64,000 bases of DNA from Streptomyces nojiriensis (GTDB lineage Bacteria; Actinomycetota; Actinomycetes; Streptomycetales; Streptomycetaceae), in contig NZ_CP071139.1 in NCBI RefSeq assembly GCF_017639205.1, forward strand, positions 310,001 through 374,000, given 5' to 3'. The position numbers were made by a program, and so were the translations under genes. Below, piece after piece: positions 15,119 through 23,689 of this stretch. Numbering within the stretch: the stretch's first letter is position 1; every line of letters begins with the position of its first letter. The notes under the pieces were generated by a model that had not been told where the DNA came from, searched no databases, and saw only the letters and a list, made by a program, of their open reading frames with translations.

Positions 15119-17457
15119 GAGCGGCGCTGCCGACGGCGGCGGAGGTTCAGCTCCCGCTCCTCGCTACGGCTCAGGGACGCGTCGCTGGGCCGCCGGGGGG
15201 ACGCGGTCGGGACGCGGCGCGGGCCGGGCTGCCGTGGGGTGCCGCGGTCCAGACGCTGCCGGAGCTGCTGCTGGCGCGGCGAGACCGCCGGCTGGGCCGG
15301 GACCTGGTGGCGGGGCTGATGACGCCTCGTCGCCTGCGCGGCCGGGAGGTTGGGCTGATTCGGGACGGTGACCGCCTGGCTGCTGCTGGCGAGGTTGTGC
15401 GCCGGGCCTCCGGGGAGCTGGTCCGCCGGGGTGCCGGGCGGGTTGAGCGGCTGCGCGGGCGGGTTCTGCGGCGGGACGGGCGGTGTCTGGCCCGGGTTGC
15501 CGGCGTTGCCCGGCTGGGGCTGGGGCTGGGGCTGGGGCTGGGGCTGGGGCTGGCCCGCAGGCCGGGCCGGGCGGCGGCCGCCGTTGCCCCCGGACTGGAT
15601 GCGGTTCATCAGGGCGACGGTGCTGACGCTGGAGGAGGTGGCGTAGCCGAGGGCGGCGATCGGATTGCCCGAGGCGAGGGAGACGCCGACCATCGCGGTG
15701 CGGACCGCGCCGCGGGTGATCTTGCGGGCGATCGACTGGTTCTTGGCCACCGGGGTGGAGGAGGGGGCAAGGGCGGAGTTGTTGGTCCCGCCGATCCGGG
15801 CGGAGGACATCTTGTCGCGCCACTTGGCCGCAGCCTGCTTGGACTTGACCGTGAGGGCCTTGCGCTTCTTGATCGCGCCAAGGCACACGATGTCCACGGC
15901 GAGAAAGCGCAGGGTGAGCTCGTTGCCCCAGTCCTGCTGCACGGGGTCGAGGACGGCCTGGACGATCAGGATGAGGACGGCGAGGCCGATGATGGAGGCG
16001 AGGAGCTGCCCGAGGGAGTGCAGGACAGAGGCGGCCCAGTCCCACAGGTAGCCGCGGCCGGCGCCGGGCATCAGCCCGGCCACGAGAGCGGGTTCGGCCC
16101 GTACAGCGTCCCAGGCGATGCGGCACTGTGCGACGAGGAAGCTGCCGGCGAGGCCGGCGATCAGGACAGTGACGATCAGGGCGGCGACGAGAAGGAAGAT
16201 CGCGCCGCCGACCTTGTCCATCGATGCCCGCTTCGCGGCCTGTACGTCGCCCTTGACGCAGTCCTTCTCGAACTGCTCCATCGGCGGGTTGCCGTAGTGG
16301 TCGACGGTCCACTGCTTGGCCAGGGGCAGGGTCCAGTCGGTCATCTGCGCGCCGGTGGGGTCGATCCAGGCCCGGTAGCTGTTGAGTTTCTTCAACCGCT
16401 CCATCTGCTGGTTCATCGCCCGCTCGTAAGCGAGCTGCGTGATCTTGGTGTTGCTGTACTTCTTGGCGCAGTCGCCTTCGAAGACGCGGCCGTACTGGAG
16501 CAGCATGGCCGGCTTGACGATGAAGGCGTCGGTGAGTGCGTTGGTGAGCGGGCGGGAGAGCGCCCGGGAGCTGGCGGAGTCTTCGTCATCGGGGGCCTTC
16601 TCCTTGGGGCCGGGGTTGGCGTCGAGGATGATGTCGGCGACTTCGAGGGCCAGGCCGCGGGCGGCGGCGATGGCGCCGTCCTGTTCACCCAGCAGGAGCT
16701 GCGGGGGCGAGGACAGCAGCGTGGCGGTGAGACCTGCGATCAGGAGGGACAGCGCCGCGTCCCCCCACCCCTTGGCCCGGTCCCCGAAGAAAATGCGCAC
16801 GACGGCGATCAGGGCGCACACCGACAGGAACAGGGACGGCAGACCCATCTGCAGGATGACTTGCGTGTGCAGGCTGTTCGCAACGGACAGGACGGGCGCC
16901 AGGAGGAGCTTGGCGAGGCCGAAGCCGAGGGCCCAGACGATGAGCCAGCAGCAGAATGCGATGACCCACTTGGTGGTCATGAAAGCCAGCTCGGTGATCA
17001 GGTTCTGGATGGTCAGGTCCCAGTCGGCCAGACCGCCGGTGTCCGACTTCACGGTGTAGGCCGAGATCGGCAGGTTCCGCTCGTCGGTGACGTTGAAGAC
17101 GGCCAAGACGCCGCCCTCGTTGGGCAGGAGCTTGCGCAGGCGCTCCTCCTCGGCCTTGAGGTAGGCCTCCTGCAGGTCCTCCGAGAGGCGCTGGTTGAGG
17201 TCGGCGATGAGCTTCTCAATCTCGGCGAGCTCCTCCGGCGTCGGCGTACGCGTACCCGGTGTGGGCGGCCCGAGGGGGTTGGTCGTCGGCGGGCTGGTGG
17301 GCGTCGGGGTCGCGGACGGGTTCGGCTCGGCGAGGGCCGGCAGCGAGGTGAGCATGGTGAAGGCGGTCGCAGCGAGCGCCGCCACGAGCAGGGCAAGGCG
17401 CAGACGGGCTGTGCCGAGCAGCCGCAGCCGCTTGAACGGGGCGCGCAGGACTCTCAT
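15115..17457 (-). CDS. VirB6-like multi-spanning conjugation membrane protein
   Basis: A 780-residue membrane protein. The ATG at 17457 overlaps the virB4 stop (ATGA), which decides the start. It has a signal-like N terminus, a Pro/Thr-rich linker with a coiled segment (EIEKLIADLNQRLSEDLQEAY), then about eight membrane segments between ~130 and ~520 (e.g. FCCWLIVWALGFGLAKLLLA, IFLLVAALIVTVLIAGLAG). A cytoplasmic tail follows with a run of seven Gln-Pro pairs encoded by (GGGGCT)n at 15505-15555, then a basic C terminus. Size and position between VirB4 and the wall hydrolase fit the Gram-positive VirB6 role of inner-membrane channel. Confidence 0.82.
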   Translation of the reverse strand: MRVLRAPFKRLRLLGTARLRLALLVAALAATAFTMLTSLPALAEPNPSATPTPTSPPTTNPLGPPTPGTRTPTPEELAEIEKLIADLNQRLSEDLQEAYLKAEEERLRKLLPNEGGVLAVFNVTDERNLPISAYTVKSDTGGLADWDLTIQNLITELAFMTTKWVIAFCCWLIVWALGFGLAKLLLAPVLSVANSLHTQVILQMGLPSLFLSVCALIAVVRIFFGDRAKGWGDAALSLLIAGLTATLLSSPPQLLLGEQDGAIAAARGLALEVADIILDANPGPKEKAPDDEDSASSRALSRPLTNALTDAFIVKPAMLLQYGRVFEGDCAKKYSNTKITQLAYERAMNQQMERLKKLNSYRAWIDPTGAQMTDWTLPLAKQWTVDHYGNPPMEQFEKDCVKGDVQAAKRASMDKVGGAIFLLVAALIVTVLIAGLAGSFLVAQCRIAWDAVRAEPALVAGLMPGAGRGYLWDWAASVLHSLGQLLASIIGLAVLILIVQAVLDPVQQDWGNELTLRFLAVDIVCLGAIKKRKALTVKSKQAAAKWRDKMSSARIGGTNNSALAPSSTPVAKNQSIARKITRGAVRTAMVGVSLASGNPIAALGYATSSSVSTVALMNRIQSGGNGGRRPARPAGQPQPQPQPQPQPQPGNAGNPGQTPPVPPQNPPAQPLNPPGTPADQLPGGPAHNLASSSQAVTVPNQPNLPAAQATRRHQPRHQVPAQPAVSPRQQQLRQRLDRGTPRQPGPRRVPTASPRRPSDASLSRSEERELNLRRRRQRRS

Positions 17458-19997
17458 GCCGCCGCCTGCAGGCTGGTCGGGGTGGTGTGGATGACGCGCT
17501 CGATCGCCCGGTCGCGGGGGATGAGGACCCGCATGAGGCCGATGCGGCCGGCCAGGTCGCGGTAGAGGCACTCCCCCGCGCGGGCCCGTCGCTGGTCCTC
17601 GGGCAGGCCGAGCGGGGAGAGGCCGCCGGTCACCAGGTCCAGGAGGTCGGTGTCGGTGGAGTCCACCCCGAGGAATTCGAGGCTCCGCGCGGCCAGGGGG
17701 CGGCTGGTCTGCCGGAAGACAAACCTGTGCGGGATGAGGCCGCGGACGATGGCGCCCTTCTCGCTGTCGGCGGGGCCGATGTCGTCGGCGTCGTGCGAGC
17801 CGACGTACGCGGCCGCGTTGCGCTTGCGGCCGTCGCGGAGCAGCTCCAGGAGCAGCTCCAGGCCCTCGTCGCTGGAGGTGAGCCACCAGCACTCGTCGAA
17901 GACGGTGACAGCGAACTCGTCCCGGGAGCGCATCGCGGTCTCGCGGGAGACGGCAGCGATGAGGTACATCAGGGCCCGGCCCAGGACCTTTTCGAACTCC
18001 AGGCGCTGGATCCGGTGCTCACTCGCGAGCTCGGACTTCTTAGGCAGGGCGAGCGCGCTGACGAGGAAGACGACGGAGTCCGCGCGGTGGGTGTCGACGA
18101 CCGGCAGCGTCTCGTCGAAGACGACACGGGCGAGGTCCTTGCGGGCGACCGAGGCGAGCTTGCGGGCCAGGCCCTGGGCCGCCGGGTCAGTGGCGCCCCG
18201 GGCGGTGAGCTCCTCCATGAGTGCGCGCATCGAGGGCTCCGGCCGGCCCAGGACCGCCTGCACGGCCTCGGAGAGGGCGACGCCTTCGAGGTCCATCGGA
18301 CGTACGCCGAGGAGCAGGGTGAGGAAGGACTCGGTGAAGCGGGCCGCGACCTGGGGGCTGTTCTCCTTGTAGAGGCGCAGCGGGTCGAGGGAAACCTCGG
18401 CGGTGTGGTCGATGCGGATCAGCTGGGTGGTGCCAGGGCACGCCTTTGCGAACCGCGCCCATTCCTGGTCGGTGGTGCGGTCCACGATGACGGCGCGGCC
18501 GCGGCTGCCGGGCCGACCGAGCTGATGCCCGCGGGCCAGGACGTTGTAGACGGCGCCCTTCATTCCGACCGACTTGCCGGCGCCGAGCTCGCCGAGCCAG
18601 GCCATCGACGCGGACGCGTTCTCCCGGGGACCGCGGGCGGGGTCGATCAGGACCGGTCGGGCGCCCCCGGAGGCGACCTGGAGGCCGTACAGGCCGCCGC
18701 GCTCGTCACCGAGCTGGGAGCCGCACCAGGGCATGGCCATCGCGAAGTCCCGCGCAAGGAGGATCTGCGCGTACCCGGCCATGACCCGGGGGGTGCGGCA
18801 GCCGGGCAGCATCGCCTGCCACAGGTTCGCCTGCTCCCCGGCGGGCCGGGAGAACGTGTAGTCGGTGGACCCGAAGTCGCTCGCGAGGGCGGCGGCGCGG
18901 TCCATGGCGTCGCCGGGGCTGTTACCCCACACGGCGAGGGTGACCATGGCGCGGATCTCCACCTCGCGCCGGTTCGCCGTCAGCCGCTCGTGGTACTCCT
19001 CGTTGTCGGCCTGGTTCCGGGCGACGGCCGCGGGCGGGCCAGCCGGGTCACCTTCGTATTCGGCGGCCTGGGCCTTGAGGTGCCGCGCCCTCTTGCGGAC
19101 CTTCGGCTCGGCCTTCGAGCCGGGCACGATGACCAAGCGCGCGGTCCAGTCGACGGGGTAGGCCAGGTCGTCGAGCTGCTGAAGGTAGGCCGCGCCGGGC
19201 AGCGCGAACGCCTCCGGCATCTCCGAGAGAGCCAGGAGCGCCTGGTAGGAGTCGCCCCACTCGCTGGAGACCTGGAGGAAGCGCCGCGTGAACGGGTTGG
19301 CCGGCAGGGCAGGGCCGGAGTTGAAGTCGGCGCCACCTTCGCCGACGAGGATCTCCCCCAGCGCCGCGGTGTTCCGGCCCCGGCCGCGGACCGGGGTCTC
19401 GGTGCCATCCGGGAGGAACGGTTCGGCAAGCCCGCGGCGCGCGCTGTGGCCGTAGATCCACAGGATCTCCGCCTCGGACGCCGGCCGCATCGACACCCCG
19501 GTCGGCCACTGGGCCTGGATCCGCTGGGCCTGCTCCAGGCGCCGCTGCACCTCCGCGGCGGTGACGACCGCAGGCATCAGCCCGAGCTGCAGGGAGACCT
19601 CGGCCCGGGCCGCCCGGAACGCGGAGAGCACCGCGTCCTTCTGCGACAGCGGGGGCAGCGGGAGCGCGAGCCAGTCGGTGCGGCCCGTCAGCTCCATGGA
19701 CTCCAGCTGGTCCAGGACCGCATGGCCGAGGCTCTCGTAGCGGGGCGCGCGCTCCAGGTCGATGTCGTCGACCATGGCGCGCACCACGGCGGTCGGGTCG
19801 ATCTGGGGGCACAGCGACAGCAGCATCGGCTCGCCGGTCATCGCCTTGAACAGGCCCTCCAGAGCCTTGAGACGGCGCTTCTTCACAGCGGCCGGGGCGT
19901 GGGAGTAGTTGGTCGCAGCAACGCGCCACACCGCCCAGACGGTGCCATGGGTGGTGAAGATCAGGTTCTGCTGGACGTGCCGGATCGGCAGGCGCAT
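17454..19997 (-). CDS. VirB4-like conjugation ATPase
   Basis: An 847-residue ATPase energising type IV secretion. The ATG at 19997 is preceded by GGAG 9 nt upstream; the frame is open further upstream but without a matching start. The N-terminal VirB4 domain is followed by Walker A GELGAGKS (469-476) and Walker B VTVFDECWWL (697-706), and by a C-terminal motif with GSHDADDIG and PHRFVFRQ. It resembles the VirB4/TraC proteins of actinobacterial and Gram-positive conjugative elements. The stop overlaps the next gene's start. Confidence 0.9.
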   Translation of the reverse strand: MRLPIRHVQQNLIFTTHGTVWAVWRVAATNYSHAPAAVKKRRLKALEGLFKAMTGEPMLLSLCPQIDPTAVVRAMVDDIDLERAPRYESLGHAVLDQLESMELTGRTDWLALPLPPLSQKDAVLSAFRAARAEVSLQLGLMPAVVTAAEVQRRLEQAQRIQAQWPTGVSMRPASEAEILWIYGHSARRGLAEPFLPDGTETPVRGRGRNTAALGEILVGEGGADFNSGPALPANPFTRRFLQVSSEWGDSYQALLALSEMPEAFALPGAAYLQQLDDLAYPVDWTARLVIVPGSKAEPKVRKRARHLKAQAAEYEGDPAGPPAAVARNQADNEEYHERLTANRREVEIRAMVTLAVWGNSPGDAMDRAAALASDFGSTDYTFSRPAGEQANLWQAMLPGCRTPRVMAGYAQILLARDFAMAMPWCGSQLGDERGGLYGLQVASGGARPVLIDPARGPRENASASMAWLGELGAGKSVGMKGAVYNVLARGHQLGRPGSRGRAVIVDRTTDQEWARFAKACPGTTQLIRIDHTAEVSLDPLRLYKENSPQVAARFTESFLTLLLGVRPMDLEGVALSEAVQAVLGRPEPSMRALMEELTARGATDPAAQGLARKLASVARKDLARVVFDETLPVVDTHRADSVVFLVSALALPKKSELASEHRIQRLEFEKVLGRALMYLIAAVSRETAMRSRDEFAVTVFDECWWLTSSDEGLELLLELLRDGRKRNAAAYVGSHDADDIGPADSEKGAIVRGLIPHRFVFRQTSRPLAARSLEFLGVDSTDTDLLDLVTGGLSPLGLPEDQRRARAGECLYRDLAGRIGLMRVLIPRDRAIERVIHTTPTSLQAAA

Positions 19998-20011
19998 CGT
20001 CAGTTCTCCAG

Positions 20012-20641
20012 TCAGGTGCGGGTGGTGGGGGCGCGTCGGGCGAGGAGGGCCTGCACCCCCGAAGCCACCGGCGCGGCGGGCACCGAAGCCCCTCCGGGTA
20101 CTGGCGGCGCGGCAACGGGTGCTGCGGGCCGGGGCCGGGCCTGCTTCGGCCGGGGCTCCCGTGCGGGGGCATCGGTGATCGCCGGGGCAGTGGCTTCGGT
20201 GGCTTGCTCGTCGGCGGGCAGGTGGATACGGGTGTCGCCGCGGGTGGGCCGGGCGGGCCGGTAGGTGCGGCCGCGGAGCTGGCCGCGCCGGGGCGCGGCC
20301 AGCATCAGGGCGATGCTCAGCAGGGCGGCCGCGGGGTTGCGGCCGTCGATGTGCAGGTGTCGGAGCACGAACGCCACTGCGGCGGGCAGGACGAGGAGGG
20401 CGGCGACGTCGAGCCAGCCGTGGCCGCCCCACACGGGGCGGGTCAGGATGAGAGCGGCGACAGTGGAGACGATCCCGGCGAGCTGGGTCATCGTGTAGGG
20501 GCCGCCGGGCAGCCGGATCCCCCGGCCGCCGTTGACGTCCCGGATCACCCCGTGGACCAGCGGAGCGCGGCGGGCCTTGGTGTAGCAGCGGCCGATCAGC
20601 TCGAAGTCCGGCTCGCCGCCATTCGCGGCGGCTTCGGTCAC
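20012..20641 (-). CDS. PrgI/TcpE-type small conjugation membrane protein
   Basis: A 209-residue protein with a GTG start at 20641 overlapping the preceding stop (GTGA). It has two to three hydrophobic segments at ~50-115 (MTQLAGIVSTVAALIL; VAALLVLPAAVAFVLRHLHIDG) followed by RRGQLRGRTYRP and a long Pro/Ala-rich cytoplasmic tail. The pattern and its position just upstream of VirB4 match PrgI/TcpE-like proteins that anchor the ATPase to the membrane channel. Confidence 0.75.
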   Translation of the reverse strand: MTEAAANGGEPDFELIGRCYTKARRAPLVHGVIRDVNGGRGIRLPGGPYTMTQLAGIVSTVAALILTRPVWGGHGWLDVAALLVLPAAVAFVLRHLHIDGRNPAAALLSIALMLAAPRRGQLRGRTYRPARPTRGDTRIHLPADEQATEATAPAITDAPAREPRPKQARPRPAAPVAAPPVPGGASVPAAPVASGVQALLARRAPTTRT

Positions 20642-20952
20642 TGGTCACTCCGGACGGCGTTGGGGCCGCCCTGGTACTGGACGATGTCCTCCGTCGTCTT
20701 GTTCTTGAGAGCGGGCATCTGGGCGGCCAGACCCCAGACGACCGCCGCGAAGATGCAGGCCATGATCGTCGGACCAGGTGCCTTGGTCTTCCAGCCAACA
20801 ACCACCACGAAGGTGCCGCAGAGAATCGGGATGGCCACGTCAAAGATCAAAGTCCTGATGGAATTGCCGAGGCTGGTGCTGGTCTGGATCCAGCCCTGGG
20901 CGAGGGTGACGTCGTTCAGCCCCTGGGCGAGCGTAATGGTGTCGTTCAGCAT
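20638..20952 (-). CDS. small two-helix membrane protein, pilin/VirB2-like
   Basis: A 104-residue protein. AAGGAG, 10 nt before the ATG at 20952, overlaps the stop of the upstream gene (20967). It has two membrane segments (LIFDVAIPILCGTFVVVVGW; TIMACIFAAVVWGLAAQMP) with a short loop, and no cleavable signal. Small size, two helices and position fit a VirB2/TrbC-like or integral component of the channel; the exact role is inferred. Confidence 0.7.
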   Translation of the reverse strand: MLNDTITLAQGLNDVTLAQGWIQTSTSLGNSIRTLIFDVAIPILCGTFVVVVGWKTKAPGPTIMACIFAAVVWGLAAQMPALKNKTTEDIVQYQGGPNAVRSDQ

Positions 20953-20966
20953 GTCGGATGCTCCTT

Positions 20967-22073
20967 CTACGGGGTGTGGATGGGTGCCGGGCTCGGCGAG
21001 CCGGCCGGTTCAGCAGCCCCGGGCGTGGGGGCGAGGACAGGGGCGCCGTCAAGGCCGACGATCTCCCAGCGCCCGGCGCGGGCCTTGAGGGCGAGCGCGT
21101 AGGTGAGTGGGAGCCTCACCCCGTCCTGGCCGGTCGCCCGGAGGGTGACGAGCAGGCGCAGGGTTGTGCCGTCGCCAGGGACGGAGACGACCGGCTCTCC
21201 CCCGGTCTCGCCTTCGACGGCGAGCTGGTCCACCGCGACGCCCGAGTACGGAGCCGGGGACGGCGCGGACAGGCGAGTACCGGGCGCGAGGTAGCGGTCG
21301 AGCTCGGCGCCAGCCTTCGTGAGGTAGGCACTCAAGAAGCTGGTAACCGCCTGGGCGCGCGGGTCGGTCGGCAGCGCCGGGTGCATCGCGCCGTAGACCA
21401 GCTCCGGGGTCTTGGCCCGCTCAGGGGCGGCGACCTCGGCTGGCAACGCGAGCGCGGTGTACGCGGTCACTCCCCCGGCACCGGGCGCGGTGGCCACGGG
21501 CACCTGGAAGTAGCGCACCGGGTCGGCTGCCGGAGTCAGGGAGGTGCCAGGTTGCGCGGACGGCGCCAGCGCCGACTGCGCGCCGGTGACGCGTGCCGCG
21601 ACGGTAACCGCCCAGACCGAGGTGTCGGTCTGACGCAGCCGGACGACGGTCAGCTGCTCGCCCTGGCGCTGGCCGGAGACTCCGTCGAGCTGGAGGCTGC
21701 TGGCCGGCGGGTAGTAGGCGGCGAGCTTGGGCTCGTCGCCGCGGCCAGCAGACAGATAGGCGGCCAAGAAGAGGCTCGCGAAGCCGGCCGCGCCCTGGCC
21801 GCCGCTCGCGGACGGTGCGAATGGGGCGGCCTTCGGAGCCGGGGCTGCGGACGTAGTGGGCACCGACAGGTAGGCGAGCGCGCCCAGGAGAGGCCCGAGG
21901 GCGATCAGGCCCCAGACGATCCACCGGATCAGTGCGGCTGAGTTGGCCTGGGCGCCGGTCGACCATCCGCCGACCCAGCCGGCGTCCTGCGCTGCTTCGG
22001 GCACCTGGACGGCCTCCGGCTGCGGCTCAACTGGCGGTACCGGCCTCTGGCGGCGGGTGCGTACGAGGCTCAT
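20967..22073 (-). CDS. TcpC/VirB8-like conjugation protein
   Basis: A 368-residue bitopic membrane protein. The ATG at 22073 overlaps the preceding stop (ATGA); the longer open frame upstream reads through the neighbour's gene and is rejected. A short cytoplasmic N terminus is followed by one membrane helix (~50-70, LIRWIVWGLIALGPLLGALAYL) and two NTF2-like repeats outside (e.g. FASLFLAAYLSAG and AVTSFLSAYLTKAGAELDRYL), as in TcpC (PF12642). It should form the periplasmic/wall-side scaffold of the transfer machine. Confidence 0.85.
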   Translation of the reverse strand: MSLVRTRRQRPVPPVEPQPEAVQVPEAAQDAGWVGGWSTGAQANSAALIRWIVWGLIALGPLLGALAYLSVPTTSAAPAPKAAPFAPSASGGQGAAGFASLFLAAYLSAGRGDEPKLAAYYPPASSLQLDGVSGQRQGEQLTVVRLRQTDTSVWAVTVAARVTGAQSALAPSAQPGTSLTPAADPVRYFQVPVATAPGAGGVTAYTALALPAEVAAPERAKTPELVYGAMHPALPTDPRAQAVTSFLSAYLTKAGAELDRYLAPGTRLSAPSPAPYSGVAVDQLAVEGETGGEPVVSVPGDGTTLRLLVTLRATGQDGVRLPLTYALALKARAGRWEIVGLDGAPVLAPTPGAAEPAGSPSPAPIHTP

Positions 22074-22339
22074 GCCGTGCCTCCGGCCGAGCGCAGGGTG
22101 TGGCCGGCCAGCTCCGCGCTCCGGTTCCGGAGTCCCGCCTCGGGTCGGAGGCGCAGCGCGGCGAGCGAGGCGAGGGCCAGCTCGGCATCCTCGTCGAGGA
22201 AGGCGCGGAGCTTCTCGTGGGTGCCGGTGTCGAAGGGGCGGCTGACGAGGGCGGCGCCGAGGTGGATGAGCAGACGCTGGGCGCGGGTGACGCGCTCCTC
22301 GTCGGCGTCCAGCGACGTCGCGGTGGCGGTTGTGGTCAA
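22070..22339 (-). CDS. small helical protein of the transfer operon
   Basis: An 89-residue soluble protein with no known domain. A TTG start at 22339, with GGAG 7 nt upstream, gives a compact product (TTTATATSLDADEERVTRAQ...). An ATG nearby is in the wrong frame. Its stop overlaps the tcpC ATG, so it is translationally coupled to it. Alanine- and leucine-rich helices suggest a small accessory or regulatory protein. Function unknown. Confidence 0.6.
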   Translation of the reverse strand: MTTTATATSLDADEERVTRAQRLLIHLGAALVSRPFDTGTHEKLRAFLDEDAELALASLAALRLRPEAGLRNRSAELAGHTLRSAGGTA

Positions 22340-22406
22340 GACACATCTCCAAAGGGGGGAGCGGACGGTCGCCGGAGCGGTGTTCCGGTCATGCCGCGGG
22401 CGCGGG

Positions 22407-23279
22407 CTAGAGAGATGCTGTGAGGCGGGCCAGGGCCCGCGAGCGGCGGCGCTGCCACGCGCCGACCGTGGTGCCAGCACGGGAGGCGGCCTCGGCATCC
22501 GGGATGCCGCCGCTGATGTGGTGCCAAGCCAGCGCCTGCGCGTCGGCGGTGGACAGCGCGCCGTCGCGGACCGCGACGAGGAAGAGCTCCAGGAGCTCCA
22601 GCCGGGCCGGGGTGCCCTCAGCGTCGCCGGCCGGCCCGACGTGGAGGCCGGCTTCCGCGGCGGCCGCGCGCACGGTGCGGGCGCGGGCGATCTCGTACGG
22701 GCCGGGTGCCGGGTCGGCGAGGTGCTCGGCCGTCGCGAGGTCCTCCCCCGCCGGGCCCTGCTCGGCGCCGAGCTCGGCGAGGACCTGACGCAGGGTGTCC
22801 AGCGTGAGGTTGGCAGCGGGTCGGCCGGGGCGGAGGTGGATACGGCCGGAGCAGGCGACCTCGTAGAGGGCAGCCACGGTCACGTGACCGACGGCGTCGC
22901 GAGTGCGGCCACCAGTCACGCGGACCTGGCCGCGGGTGATGCGGCAGGCGGCAGGGAGCATCGCCTGCACGATGACGCGGGCGGCGAGAGCGGCTGATCG
23001 GTCACGGCCGGCGGCGCGCTGAAGGAGGGCCCGCATGACGGCATCGGTCAGTGCATCGGTCACGTCGTTGGCCGTCGGCCGGAGCGCGGCGAGGAGCTGC
23101 TTGGGCGTCAGGGAGCCGGACCAGGAATCGGTCACGGCCGCGATGCCATCCAGGTGGCCATCGGTCACCCAGTCGGCCACCGCCTGGCGCAGGGCGGGGT
23201 CCGCGCACACCGCGGCCCAGTCCGCATCCAGCCGGTCGAAGAACCCGCCGCCGGCGGCGGGGTGCGAAACGTCGTGCAC
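22407..23279 (-). CDS. helix-turn-helix protein of the transfer operon
   Basis: A 290-residue protein. A GTG at 23279 preceded by AAAGGAGA (7-nt spacing) is the start. The last ~60 residues resemble sigma-region-4/LuxR HTHs (ALSTADAQALAWHHISGGIPDAEAASRAGTTVG, then a basic recognition helix). The rest is helical without a recognised domain. Its promoter region is the repeat block at 23294-23689, so it is the natural candidate to bind those repeats; that is inference. Confidence 0.7.
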   Translation of the reverse strand: MHDVSHPAAGGGFFDRLDADWAAVCADPALRQAVADWVTDGHLDGIAAVTDSWSGSLTPKQLLAALRPTANDVTDALTDAVMRALLQRAAGRDRSAALAARVIVQAMLPAACRITRGQVRVTGGRTRDAVGHVTVAALYEVACSGRIHLRPGRPAANLTLDTLRQVLAELGAEQGPAGEDLATAEHLADPAPGPYEIARARTVRAAAAEAGLHVGPAGDAEGTPARLELLELFLVAVRDGALSTADAQALAWHHISGGIPDAEAASRAGTTVGAWQRRRSRALARLTASL

Positions 23280-23293
23280 GACACGTCTCCTTT

Positions 23294-23689
23294 CGGATCT
23301 CGTGCCGTACACACTCCTCGGACCGGCTTGCCCGAAGGCTTGCCCTCAGCCCTAAAAGCGCAGATGGGAGGCTTGCCCTCTGCCTGGGCAAGCCTCCCCT
23401 GACCGATTGGGCAAGCCTGGCGGGGGCTGGGCAAGCCCCCTCGTGACCGGTCCGTGCAACTCTGGCGAGCCTCCCTGGGGGTGGGCAAGCCCCAAGATTC
23501 GGGTACGCAGGCTTGCCCAGAAGGCGGGCGCAAAGGACGGGTGACCGGTCGCTGAGGATCGGTCATGACCGGTGACCGATGGTGCCCAGACGGGTCACCG
23601 GTCACCGGGCCCGGCATCGGTCACCGCCTGAGTGTCGCTCGCGGCGGCCGACGGCGATGACCGGTGACCGCGGCCCGAGGGAGGGTCGG
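23294..23689. repeat. repeat block 1 with GGCAAGCC and GTGACCGGT motifs
   Basis: Related to 25681-26100 over its whole length in the same orientation (first bases CGGATCTCGTGCCGTACACAC versus CGGATCCCGTGCCGTACACAC). The left half holds about eight copies of GGCAAGCC/GGCTTGCC; the right half holds several GTGACCGGT/ACCGGTCAC copies, some overlapping. The block lies between the spdB stop and the HTH gene. Confidence 0.8.

Noticed and set aside
15307-20264. Very long rightward open frames (over 700 codons) opposite the virB6-like and virB4 genes
   Set aside because: Typical of GC-rich antisense. Composition is Gly/Val/Asp/Arg repeats and the true genes carry Walker motifs and membrane helices.
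17454-20843. Extended start for VirB4 at 20843
   Set aside because: The extra N terminus reads across the PrgI-like and pilin-like genes; the ATG at 19997 has a GGAG at proper distance and matches the family start.
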